Assembly: GCF_016808335.1 (NCBI RefSeq)
Contig: NC_053143.1
Span: 2,451,398-2,515,397 of the forward strand
Origin: Panicum virgatum
Lineage: Eukaryota; Streptophyta; Magnoliopsida; Poales; Poaceae
Reading direction: 5' to 3'
Length of the DNA: 64,000 nt
Below, in pieces: positions 1 to 9,545 of the stretch. How positions within the stretch are numbered: position 1 is the stretch's first letter; every line of letters starts with the position of its first letter. A program made the translations under genes and the position numbers. The notes under the pieces are model-generated. The model searched no databases, was not told where the DNA came from, and saw nothing but the letters and a program-made list of their open reading frames with translations.

Positions 1-828
1 AAAGGCCTAGCACGGGAAAAGCCCATTTAACAGCTTCAGCCCATGTAAATTTGGAAACCCAAACCCTAATCTACTCATCTCCCTCACGCGCAGCCGTCTG
101 CAGCTCCTCTCGGCGCTCGTGGCCGCCGCCAGCGTCGTCGCCGCCCCGGCGCGCCGTCGTCGCCCGTGGCCGCCGCCCGCGCCGTTGTCCCCCGCGGCCG
201 CCGCCCGCGCCGTCGTCGCCCGCGGCCGCCGCCCGCGCCGTTGTCCCCCGCGGCCGCCGCTCGCGCCGTCGCCGCCCGCGGCCGCCGCCCGCGGCCGCCG
301 CCCGCGCCGTCGTCCCCCGCGGCCGCCGCCCGCGCCGTCGCCGCCGATGCGTGTCCGCCGCCCGCACCGTCGTCCCCCGCGGCCGCCGCCCGCGCCGTCG
401 CCGCCGATGCGTGTCCGCCGTCCCCGTCGCCACCCCCGGCCGCCGCCGCGCGTCCACCGTCGTTGCCCCCGGCCGCCGCCACCGCTGCCATCTGCCGCCC
501 CTCCGGCCGCCGCTCCGGGCCCGTCGTCCCCGTCGCCACCCCCGGCCGCCGCCGCGCGTCCGCCGTCGTCGCCCCCGGCCGCCGCCGCCGCTGCCATCTG
601 CCGCCCCTCCGGGCGCCGCTCCGGGCCCGTCGTGCTGTCGTGCCCAAGGGCACGGCACGGCACACCGCCGCCGGCGTCGGGCCGTGCCTGGGCCGGGATG
701 CCGGCACGGCGGCACTACGCGGCACGGCACGGCCGCGCCGCCGTGCCCCGCCGGGCCGTGCCTCGCCGTGCCGTGCTCCGGCGTGCCCGGGCCCGTGCCG
801 TGCCGTGCGGCCCGGTTGGCCATCTATA
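1..828. mobile_element. hAT-type non-autonomous element, copy 1 (left end outside window)
   Basis: This copy matches the complete element at 1212-2203 at an offset of 1388 bp with a few small indels, so about 176 bp of its left end should lie before the window. Its right terminal inverted repeat (TIR) is ttggccatctata at 816-828. The interior is very GC-rich, made of short Pro/Arg/Ala-type repeats. It includes a roughly 60-bp tandem duplication near 334-420 and a roughly 107-bp tandem duplication across 421-632. Bases 30-75 carry two GCCCA motifs and an AAACCCTAA telo-box, as in plant housekeeping promoters. No transposase is visible, and the long open frames are by-products of GC richness. 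Confidence 0.75.
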
Positions 829-1203
829 GTTGACGCGCCGCCGGCGGGCGAGCGTGCGGCCAGGCGAGCGAGCGAGCTCGCGCAGGGGCGCGTGCGCGGC
901 GGCGGGGCATGCGTAGCCTGGCGGGCGGGCGAGCGCGCGGCGCGTGCGCGGCGACGGGGACAGGCGGGTGAGCTCGCGGAGCCCGGCGGGTCAGCGAGCG
1001 TGCAGCCACCCGGGCGAGCTCGGGCGCGGCGGGGCATGCGCAGCTACAGCTGGCGAGCTCGCACGCGGCGTGTGCGCGGCGGCGTGGACAGGCGGGCGAG
1101 CTCACGCAGCCTGACAGGCGGACGAGCACACGGCCACCCGGGCAAGCTCGCGCGCGGCGGCCGGCAGCGGGGATAGGCGGGCAAGCTCGCGCAGGGTGCG
1201 TGC
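829..1203. repeat. GC-rich degenerate tandem repeat between the two hAT copies
   Basis: This stretch repeats variants of a short unit containing GGCGGGCGAGCTCGCGC, broken by GGGGCATGCG. A related GC-rich piece resumes after 2211, as expected if copy 2 inserted into a pre-existing GC-rich minisatellite. No gene is visible. Confidence 0.6.
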
Positions 1204-1211
1204 GTCCCAGG

Positions 1212-2203
1212 TATAGTTGGCCAACTGGGCCGAGCCCGACGGGCTGGCACGGGCCCGGCCCAAAAAAGCACGGCCCGAATCCGGTCCGGCCCGTGACCGA
1301 CCGGGCCAGTGCCGTGCCCGTGCCAGACCTCGGGCCGTGCCTGGGCCGCAATCTCGGCCCGCGGCACTAGCACGGGCACGGCCCGGTTAAAGGCCTAGCA
1401 CGGGAAAAGCCCATTTAACAGCTTCAGCCCATGTAAATTTGGAAACCCAAACCCTAATCTACTCATCTCCCTCACGCGCAGCCGTCTGCAGCTCCTCTCG
1501 GCGCTCGTGGCCGCCGCCAGCGTCGTCGCCGCCCCGGCGCGCCGTCGTCGCCCGTGGCCGCCGCCCGCGCCGTTGTCCCCCGCGGCCGCCGCCCGCGCCG
1601 TCGTCGCCCGCGGCCGCCGCCCGCGCCGTTGTCCCTCGCGGCCGCCGCTCGCGCCGTCGCCGCCCGCGGCCGCCGCCCGCGCCGTCGTCCCCCGCGGCCG
1701 CCGCCCGCGCCGTCGCCGCCGATGCGTGTCCGCCGCCCGCGCCGTCGTCCCCCGCGGCCGCCGCCCGCGCCGTCGCCGCCGATGCGTGTCCGCCGTCCCC
1801 GTCGCCACCCCCGGCCGCCGCCGCGCGTCCACCGTCGTTGCCCCCGGCCGCCGCCACCGCTGCCATCTGCCGCCCCTCCGGCCGCCGCTCCGGGCCCGTC
1901 GTCCCCGTCGCCACCCCCGGCCGCCGCCGCGCGTCCGCCGTCGTCGCCCCCGGCCGCCGCCGCCGCTGCCATCTGCCGCCCCTCCGGGCGCCGCTCCGGG
2001 CCCGTCGTGCTGTCGTGCCCAAGGGCACGGCACGGCACACCGCCGCCGGCGTCGGGCCGTGCCTGGGCCGGGATGCCGGCACGGCGGCACTACGCGGCAC
2101 GGCACGGCCGCGCCGCCGTGCCCCGCCGGGCCGTGCCTCGCCGTGCCGTGCTCCGGCGTGCCCGGGCCCGTGCCGTGCCGTGCGGCCCGGTTGGCCATCT
2201 ATA
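1212..2203. mobile_element. Complete non-autonomous hAT-type element, copy 2
   Basis: The element is 992 bp. The left TIR tatagttggccaa (1212-1224) matches the reverse complement of the right end (2191-2203) at 12 of 13 positions. It is flanked by a perfect 8-bp TSD, GTCCCAGG, at 1204-1211 and 2204-2211, the length typical of hAT transposition. The interior matches copy 1 almost exactly and has no recognisable transposase, so it depends on a helper. Near its left end it carries GCCCA motifs and a telo-box (about 1418-1460) followed by a gene-start-like GC-rich segment, which may be a captured host promoter and first exon. Confidence 0.85.
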
Positions 2204-2439
2204 GTCCCAGGCTCCCAGCGAGGCAGGCCACCGTGGGGGTGCGGCCGTGCGGGGCATGCGCGCAGTGCGCCCAGGCAAGTGAGCCAGTGCAGATGTGTAT
2301 GGCTGGCGGCTGCTGAAGGGGAAGGGAAGGGTTAGGTTAGGGTTTTGAGTTGTTCTGATTTTATATGCTTGAGTAATTGGGCCAAGTTAGTTGGGCCAAG
2401 GTAGTTGGGCTGAGAAATTATGTGTCTATTTGCTTGATG

Positions 2440-2633
2440 GACCGGGTTTTAAAAACCCATGGGTTTGAGGGTTCGGGTTTTAGGTTCCCATACCCATGCC
2501 CGCAAACCCAATGGGTCTGATTTTTTGCCCATTAACAAACCCACGGGTCGAAAAATCAACCCAAACCCGTGCCCTAATGGAGTAAAAACCCATCGGATTT
2601 CGGATTTCGGGTACCTGTTGCCATCCCTAGTCC
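2440..2633. mobile_element. Terminal fragment of another hAT-type element
   Basis: A stretch rich in GGGTT/AACCC words ends in ttgccatccctag, the reverse complement of the common plant hAT terminus ctagggatggcaa. No partner terminus was seen upstream, so this is a one-ended fragment or a remnant interrupted by the copies to its left. Confidence 0.5.
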
Positions 2634-2973
2634 GCTGCACCTGCACGTCCATATTAATGGTTGATCTTGTGTGATTTGAAACACGGCGCGCTTTTTCGCA
2701 GGAGCTGATGAATTGTGTCTGAATTGCGACTGCCGATGGATGCTGGTCTATATATAGAAAGTTTCTACGCTAGTGTATCAACGTGTATATGTGTCTGCAC
2801 TTAGCTTGCAACCGGTTTGGAGTGTGCATGCATCGTGTCAAGGGCGCCGTACGTGCATCGATATGTGGATCCTCGTAAATGCATGTGGGCATGCAGGGAG
2901 GTGCAGTGCATGCAATGGTTGACAAGTATGGAATGGTAGGATGAGCATGCGAGCGTGACGAGCGTCACCTAGG

Positions 2974-3203
2974 CCCCGTTTAGTTTTCAATTTTTTTTCA
3001 ACAGTACCCATCATATTAAATTTTTAGTCACATGCATAAAACATTAAATGTAGTTAAAAAAAATTAATTAATTACACAGTCTGACTAATTCCACGAGATG
3101 AATCTAATGATGTTAATTAATTTATGATTAGACATTAATTATCAAATAATAACGAAACATGCTACAGTACACAACCCAAACATTTTCAACAAGTAAACAC
3201 ACC
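2974..3203. mobile_element. MITE (about 230 bp), GTTTA-type termini
   Basis: The element starts ccccgtttagttttcaa and its other end reverse-complements to ggtgtgtttactt, so the termini share the GTTTA core common in grass MITEs. The palindrome CCTAGG lies on both sides (2968-2973 and 3204-3209), either as the target duplication or as the outermost TIR. The AT-rich middle has no coding capacity. The superfamily was not resolved. Confidence 0.7.
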
Positions 3204-3209
3204 CCTAGG

Positions 3210-4551
3210 ACTCGAGTGTGTGCTTTTGCTTGGTGTTTTGGCCGTACGCGCCCTTGGTCCACGGCGCAGCTGGGCAAAGCATGCAGTCTCATTTGCACGG
3301 GGGACAAGACAGTCTCAGAGGTGGAGCAGCGTCAGTCAGACTTGTGTTGGACATGCATGGCGTCGCTCGACCACCACCACTGACTGAACCGCCGTTGTTG
3401 ACTTGCTTGACTCTTCTCCGCCCATCGTGGGCCGCGTACTGCGTTCCTGTCTCATTGGGATTTGTAAATAGACTTTGTTATATTTATTTTACTCTTCTTT
3501 TTTGAGTTTCATCTCCTGTGACTGTTAGGATAAATTCAACCAATAAAATGAATGCTTGATTACTTAGGAGAAGTTACAAAGGAACATATTTCTCTCTAGC
3601 TGGGAAAGAAAAAAAAACAATGCACACATGTACAACTGAATAATGGCATCAAAATTCCACTGCACTACAGACACAGCCGCAAATGTTGCACATATGGTTA
3701 AATCAGCAATAAGTATTCAAGTTCTCAGAAACAGCCAGCACTTCCGAACAGGCCCAGAAGGCCAAAACTGTATAGATCAGTTTAACTGCCTTCTATCAGG
3801 TTCTTTTTGTCCCCAATAGACAGTTCTGTATCAAAATAACTGGATTTGATCAATTGACATGCATGTCTCCTACTTCTAGTTATGATAAGGTGAAGAATAG
3901 TCTGTGTAGTGCCTCTCATATTAATATATGGTCAGTTACTCATTATGTTCATCAACTATATACAGATTGTAGTCCTAAACTGCATGGGTGAAGTATCAAC
4001 TGTCCTGCATGCCTAGCTCTGAGTGCTATGAGGAAGCAGACCGATTTTCTTACCTGCAGAACAATCCAAGAGTTACCAGTGAGTAGCTTCTAAAGAGAAA
4101 ACTAAAGCAGGAAGCAGATGGGTCCATACCAAGAGCCACATATAATTGCTTGGAATTGGTTTATCAAGGCCCAACAATCTCGACCTTCAACACTTGCATA
4201 CCTGATTACCTCTGGATCCATCAATCTATGACTTTACATTTCAATGTCTGTCACTATGCAGCAGATGAAAGTTTCTTTAGAACAATCAAACCTATTTACC
4301 AATTATAAGAGAGAAACGGATTTTATTAATTGATCAGGAACCATAACTGAGAAACCAAGACAAGATTATTTTACCTTCCTAGAACATCTCAACTGGATAA
4401 TTTGTCATGCTAATAACACTGGTGCTAGTCTTGAAATTCAGTGCTGGAGGAAATTGTCTGTCAGCAATATTGATACCCAGTTGCTGAAGTCAAATTCCAA
4501 ATAACGGTCACACCTTGTTTCCAAAAGCCAGGCAAACCATAACTTCATGAG
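3210..4551. other. Intergenic and 3' flank of the PPR gene
   Basis: No convincing coding sequence is seen. The part near 3530-4550 probably holds the 3' UTR of the minus-strand PPR gene. On the minus strand, GCAG followed by GTAAGA near 4045-4058 looks like a splice donor, so a 3' UTR intron is possible. Short frames near 3159-3505 lack recognisable features. Confidence 0.4.
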
Positions 4552-6648
4552 TCAAGAACAAACAATTCTCTGATCCGGTTGTTGTATGAACTGAAACTCC
4601 TTAGCATATAACTGCAAGACCCTATAGACCTCAAGGCTAACTGACTTAACTACATGCTGATCAAATAATGTCTTGTACCTAAAGATTATCTCGAATTCAT
4701 CCTGCGGAAATTCATTTGGAAGGACGCCCCTCCAGTTGCTTGGTTTTCCAATAGAACAAAAGCCATAGAGTAGGGAGAGGAAGGTAACAAGGTCTGGGGC
4801 ATAGCCTTTTTTAGCCATCTCATCTTTCAAGTTCAGTGCCTTCTCAAGCATATTATGTCTACATAGGCTAAAGATAATAGAACTGAGTGCTGAGATCCTT
4901 GGGTCCAATCCGTCAGAAACCATTCCCTTGAATGCATCTAAAAGGGCACTCCTGTTATGAACCTTAACAGTGCTATGGGAGGTTAGGTTGATTATACAAG
5001 GCATACTGTTTGTGAGCCCATTAACTAGATAATGGAATGTAGCATCATTAGGAGAGCAATGATTAAGCAGCATGTTTTCAAAGTAGGCTGCAGCTTGGAT
5101 TACTTTCTCTTTCTTGAACAGACTACCAATTAGAATTGTGTAGTGTACAACATTGGGAAATAGACCCTCAGACTGCATATTTGCAAATAAATCTTCTGCA
5201 TTGTCTGTATCGCCTAACTTGCAGTATCCACATATTAGTGATGAGTATGTAACAATATTTGGGCTGAATCTCCGCTTCATCATATCACATGTAAACCTAA
5301 GGGCAGCACTTATATTACCTTGTTTAGCATAGCCATCGATAAGTGTAGTATATGTGAACTCATCTGGGGTACACCCAGCCTTTCTCATGCTGCTCATGCA
5401 CAGAATTGCCTCGCCCATCATTCCAAACTTACAATATCCCTTTATCATAGCATTGTAGACAACTACATCAGGACAGACACCTTTTTGCTCCATGAATTCA
5501 AATATTTTCCTCGCATCATCAAGATTCTCACTCCTAATGAAACCGTCAATCAAAGTGGTATACACAAATTTATCGGGCTGGACATTCTGCTCGAGCATCT
5601 CTGCAAGAAGGTTCTTAGCTGCAGGAAGCATCCGTTTCTTGCATAGACCACTAATGAGTACATTATATATGTTAGCATCAGGCATCACCTGTCTCTCTAC
5701 CATCTTCTCGCAGACCATCAAGGCCTCATTCAGCTGCCCAGCAACAACAAGCCCATGAATTAATGCTCCAAATGTAACCACATCCGGAGTATGCCCTCTT
5801 CCCAACATTTCCACAAGCAAATCTGATGCAACCATCACTTCTCCACTGATGCAGAAGCCATGGATCAAAGAAGTATAGCTTAACTGATTCGGTTCCAACT
5901 CCCTCCTAATGGCCTCCCTCAAAAGCTGCACAGCCTGTCGAACATCACCTGCCCGGCAGAATGCTGATATCAAAGTATTGAACGTGACCACATCCGGGTC
6001 ACACCCACTTGCAAACATTAGCTTCAGAACAGCCATTGCCTGTGATGCTGACTGCCATTTGCACAGTGCATCAATCAGAGTGTTGTAAACCTGAACATTG
6101 GGGCACAACCCTTTCACCCTCATTTCCTGAAGTAAGCTCCCAATCTTCTCCAGATCACCTTTTCTCCCAAGCCAGTTGATAATAGCACCATATGTCACCA
6201 CAGTTGGCAGGAATCCCTTCGTCTCCATATCGCCCAAAAGCAGCAACGCCCTCCCAATGTCCCCCCGCCGGCAGTATCCGTCGATCAACACATTGTAGAA
6301 CACGACGTGAGGTACGCACTCCGCGCCCCACCTCGCCTCAATCAGCTTCCTCACCTCCTCCACCCTCCCCTCCAAGCACATCCCCCGGACCATCACGCAG
6401 GTGCTGTAGTTATCCGCGCCGCCGTCCTCGGCAAGCATTTCGTCGTACAGCCTCCGGGCGTCCTCCCAGCGCCGGTGCTCCACGAGAAGCCTGAGCAGGC
6501 GGTTGGAGTGCCTCGGCTCCGGGAGCGCGCCGTGCAGCTCCCTGGCGCGCGCGCACGTCTCGGCCGCCTTCCCGTCCATCCCGGCGTCCGCGTAGGCGGC
6601 GGCGAGCGCGCCGAGGCTGGCGCGCGTGGGCGGCGCGGCGGGGGCCAT
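4552..6648 (-). CDS. P-class pentatricopeptide-repeat (PPR) protein
   Basis: The protein is an array of 35-residue PPR motifs without an intron. About fifteen repeats are readable from residue 85 on, with typical starts such as VVTYGAIIN, VVTFNTLIS and EFTYTTLIDGY and typical ends in PD or PN. P-class PPR proteins bind organellar RNA base by base and support processing, stability or translation in mitochondria or chloroplasts; the target here is unknown. No E, DYW or SMR tail is seen, and the protein ends shortly after residue 680. The first ATG in this frame is at 6648, but the frame stays open and PPR-like upstream (TDPTWSRSLAALLPRPL near 6832-6879) with no ATG. A good start (MSKLPRIVPLPSRRR) lies at 6983 in another frame, one base out of register. 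The true N-terminus therefore probably starts at 6983 with a frameshift near 6890-6905. Repeat order resembles Arabidopsis At1g52620, from memory only. Confidence 0.88.
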   Translation of the reverse strand: MAPAAPPTRASLGALAAAYADAGMDGKAAETCARARELHGALPEPRHSNRLLRLLVEHRRWEDARRLYDEMLAEDGGADNYSTCVMVRGMCLEGRVEEVRKLIEARWGAECVPHVVFYNVLIDGYCRRGDIGRALLLLGDMETKGFLPTVVTYGAIINWLGRKGDLEKIGSLLQEMRVKGLCPNVQVYNTLIDALCKWQSASQAMAVLKLMFASGCDPDVVTFNTLISAFCRAGDVRQAVQLLREAIRRELEPNQLSYTSLIHGFCISGEVMVASDLLVEMLGRGHTPDVVTFGALIHGLVVAGQLNEALMVCEKMVERQVMPDANIYNVLISGLCKKRMLPAAKNLLAEMLEQNVQPDKFVYTTLIDGFIRSENLDDARKIFEFMEQKGVCPDVVVYNAMIKGYCKFGMMGEAILCMSSMRKAGCTPDEFTYTTLIDGYAKQGNISAALRFTCDMMKRRFSPNIVTYSSLICGYCKLGDTDNAEDLFANMQSEGLFPNVVHYTILIGSLFKKEKVIQAAAYFENMLLNHCSPNDATFHYLVNGLTNSMPCIINLTSHSTVKVHNRSALLDAFKGMVSDGLDPRISALSSIIFSLCRHNMLEKALNLKDEMAKKGYAPDLVTFLSLLYGFCSIGKPSNWRGVLPNEFPQDEFEIIFRYKTLFDQHVVKSVSLEVYRVLQLYAKEFQFIQQPDQRIVCS

Positions 6649-6983
6649 GGAGCGGAGCGCGGCGTCCGCGGCGTCGAAGCGGCGGGCGCGGGCGAGGAGG
6701 CGGAGCAGCGCGGAGTGGGCGAGCGGGGTCGGCGCCTCATGGCGGTGGGCCCGGGACCAGGAGAGGAGCGCGAGGGCGAGGTCGGGGTCGGCGAGGGAGG
6801 AGACGGCGGTGGCGAGGCGCGCGTCGGAGAGCGGGCGCGGGAGGAGCGCGGCGAGGGAGCGGGACCAGGTGGGGTCGGTGGCGCGGGCGGCGAGGCCGCG
6901 AGGGCCGGGGTGATGGGCGGGTTCGGGTTGCTGGCGGTGCGGCGGCGGCTTGGGAGCGGGACGATGCGGGGCAGCTTGGACAT
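6649..6983 (-). CDS. Probable N-terminal segment of the PPR gene, frame disturbed
   Basis: Two minus-strand frames together look like one PPR N-terminus. From 6983 a frame reads MSKLPRIVPLPSRRRTASNP and turns to low-complexity Pro/Ala after about 6900. From about 6890 down, the main PPR frame reads PPR-like sequence into 6648. Moving between them needs one missing base in a GC-rich stretch. Either the allele is damaged or the assembly lost a base. Confidence 0.6.
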
Positions 6984-7285
6984 GAAACGATGCGGGGGGA
7001 AGCGCGGCGGCGGGGGGCGATGAAGGGTGGAGGCAAAGCGCGGCGAGGCGGCACGAGTTGTTGACGCCCCAGACGCCTGACCGGCGGAAAGATTTCTACT
7101 TCATCGTGGCCGTCCCATGGCGAGGCTGCGAGCCCTCCCCACATAATCCCACTGTTCACGGGTGGCATACTTGATGCAAGCCCATCTAAAAGATTTGTAA
7201 AGCAGAGATCGTCACCAAACTTGGCCCGTTGCTAACTCAAAAAAAAAAGCGCTTCACATTTGCTGATTAAAATTTAGAAGGGAAA
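6984..7285. other. Upstream region of the PPR gene
   Basis: A GC-rich 5' flank (to about 7060) passes into ordinary AT-richer sequence. No TATA box could be assigned with confidence and no other gene is visible. Confidence 0.35.
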
Positions 7286-7442
7286 GGGCTTGTAGCCTAA
7301 TGGTTATAAGAGTCTCGGTAGCACCTGAGATCTTGAGTTTAACTCCCCATGGTGACAGGGGTGTGAGTGTGCGTACGTTGTGAGTGTTCCATATTTCGAT
7401 TTTATCGACAGGCTTCGATATTTTTTACCGGAATTAAAAACC
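7286..7442 (+). mobile_element. tRNA-derived SINE
   Basis: The head carries a pol III A box (tagcctaatgg, 7293-7303) and a degenerate B box (gagtttaactcc, near 7335), followed by a GTGTGAGTGTGCG-type body and an A-rich end near 7436. The same design occurs at 42337-42503. It is not a functional tRNA, since no cloverleaf closes around the boxes. Confidence 0.7.
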
Positions 7443-7869
7443 ATGAATGCAAGCTTTGACAGAGTTAGCAGTGCTAATAATGTGCAACTTAACCTCGATT
7501 TTTATCTGCTGCAATGAACTGAATATAGAGAGAAACAAGAGGGTGATCGGAACCTCAACATGTGAATCAGTCATCGGTGCTTACCCTTGTGCTTCTCAGC
7601 TATTGACTTCAAGCAGGAAATTAAACGCTGCGCTCGGAAAGTTGATCGAGGCTCTTCCCACCGCCCTATCAGAAAGGAGACCGCTAGTTAGTAAAACAAC
7701 CAACAGGGGAAAGGGCTTCCACAGATTCACAAGGATTTAAGGTCGTTTTGTCGTTGCGCAAATTTGCAACAAGCATGTGGCTGTGGCGAAATGGTAGATT
7801 TTTCCAAGTGTTTTACTGCAACAAAGACTAAGTACAACTTTGAGAGGAGAATGGAAGTTAATTAGTTAC
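7443..7869. other. Unassigned stretch
   Basis: One 97-codon frame (7447-7740) exists but has no recognisable domain or promoter. No repeat structure is evident. Confidence 0.3.
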
Positions 7870-8285
7870 AGGTATTTCTTGGCTTCTGTCACAGGATGAG
7901 AAAGCCTTGTAAGCTTCAGTTCTGATGGCGTCGTCAATCTTCATACCTTGGAACAATCCCAATGTGCCTTCCTGTCAGTGCCCGATCAAGCACCACCTGA
8001 AACAAACAGTAGTTCGTTTATTCAGATAAAAAATTAGCACAGACTAATAGTAATTCAAGTTGTTCCAGAATATTCATACTTAGATACACAGCAGGCTGCT
8101 GCGATCGTTTGCGCAGTCTGGCAGCACGCTTCAACTTAGAGGAGCAGACCACAGCTGGCTTGGCTTCTTCTGGCTGTGCCGATCCGACGGCTCAAAACAC
8201 CGAATTACAATCCCGCAAATTATAGCATTACCATGGCAGCTTGCTGTCTACCAGTTTGGTTCAGCTCCGGATTCATCTGTCGTCC
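7870..8285 (-). pseudogene. Phosphoglycerate-mutase-like pseudogene (copy A)
   Basis: Three blocks match exons 2-4 of copy B. Exon-2-like 8232-8285 reads GRQMNPELNQTGRQQAAM and is followed by a GT. Exon-3-like (about 8090-8205) reads EEAKPAVVCSSKLKRAA, then continues as TAQTIAAACCVSKYE only after a frameshift. Exon-4-like 7870-7996 reads VVLDRALTGRHIG, then LFQGMKIDDAIRTEAYK after a one-base shift, and keeps an AG acceptor and GT donor. The RHG-bearing first exon and the C-terminal exons are absent. Order and strand match copies B and C, so this is the most decayed member of a tandem family. Confidence 0.75.
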
Positions 8286-9545
8286 CTGTGGGTCTGGCGG
8301 ATGGTAGGAGAGTGGATTGAGCTTGAGTTCCCCCGATATGGTCGACGGCAAGCTTTGGTCCAAGGTCGTCGGAGCTTGGGGTGCGGCCCCGGTCGACGAC
8401 AATCGGTGATGCCTTTTATCTCATCCGTTCGGATGAGTGTCTACTGAGGCTCTTCTCAAAGCTTGGTGGTGATGGAGCTCCGGCTGATGTGGGGAAGACG
8501 ACGAGCCGGTGATGGAGTCCGGCGGTGTCCAATGGTGGCTGGTGAAATTGGGCTCTGGAGGGTACGAGTGCCGATGTTCCTAGAGACTGGATTGTAATTT
8601 TTTTATTTACAAGGGACGAGTCCGCAAAACAGCTATCCTTTGTATTCTTCGTGAACATATCTGTATTTGTACGGTGCATCAACTTTAATACATGTATGTT
8701 TTGATAAAAAAAAGCGCTCAAGCCTCACTCGTCCCCTTCGCAGCACTCTAACGATCACGGCTAGGGTTTCACCGCCGGCACCCTAACTGATGGTGGCGGC
8801 TGCCCCCTCTGCCCTCTTCCTCCCTTGCACCTGCGCCCCTGGCCGCCGGCTCCCTGGCGCCTGCGCCAGCTCCCTTGGCCCTCCTCCAAGAGATCTGTAA
8901 GTGACCCGAATCGATTCCCCCTATCTCTTAGTGACCAAAATCGATTGGATTTTAGTAGTAATCATTCGATTTATGTTGCAATTGTTCATTTGTGTAGCAA
9001 CTAGTGGTTGTTGTACCCGAGTGTCTATGGAGACCGAGAACATCCGTATTTGATGAAGTCAGATTGGTACATAAATGTTTAGCACGCTTGATTACTAAAC
9101 AAAAATGAATGACAAATTACTTGTTGCATGATTTGTATGAATTGAATGAAATATTTGTTTGTGCTTGATTAAAGAATGGGTGATAAAGTAAATTGGTGTG
9201 ATGCCAATATGAAGCATCTTATAGAAATAATTGTATTTAAGATTTCCTTTCTAAACTGGTAGTTTGCGTGCGAATTAGTGAAAAAATGATTTACAATCAA
9301 TTTGAATATCAACAGTCCCCCAATACTTCAGGGGCATTACAGACATTTTTCAGCAAACCTACGGTTTCACAGCTGTTCCAGCCAAATGGTTTTCAGCTTT
9401 CTCACAATAGCTCTTTTTCACACTCACAACCCAACCAAGCAAACCCTTATTCACCAACAAAATAGAAACACATGATGTACTCGCGTAGAAGAAAAAAACA
9501 TAGAGCGTGGTCCGACGATGATTGTGCTTAGTGCATCTCCAATAC
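8286..9545. other. Intergenic region with probable retro-tail and MITE debris
   Basis: Bases 8330-8718 end in an A-run after aatacatgtatgttttgat, which resembles a LINE or retrogene 3' tail. Bases 8720-8900 look like a GC-rich gene start with an AGGGTTT telo-box and a possible donor (gatctgtaagtg, near 8895). Bases 9300-9470 resemble a MITE end. None has a confirmed partner end or coding sequence. Confidence 0.3.

Noticed and set aside
7..2335. Many long Arg/Pro/Ala-rich open frames on both strands
   Set aside because: They overlap in several frames across GC-rich tandem repeats of a non-coding hAT element. High GC removes stop codons, and no domain is present.
6307..7023. Plus-strand 238-codon frame over the PPR gene start
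   Set aside because: It is the antisense shadow of the GC-rich PPR N-terminus, with Gly/Glu/Arg low complexity and no domain.
7286..7360. tRNA gene
   Set aside because: A and B box words are present, but acceptor and anticodon arms do not pair and the body continues as SINE sequence.
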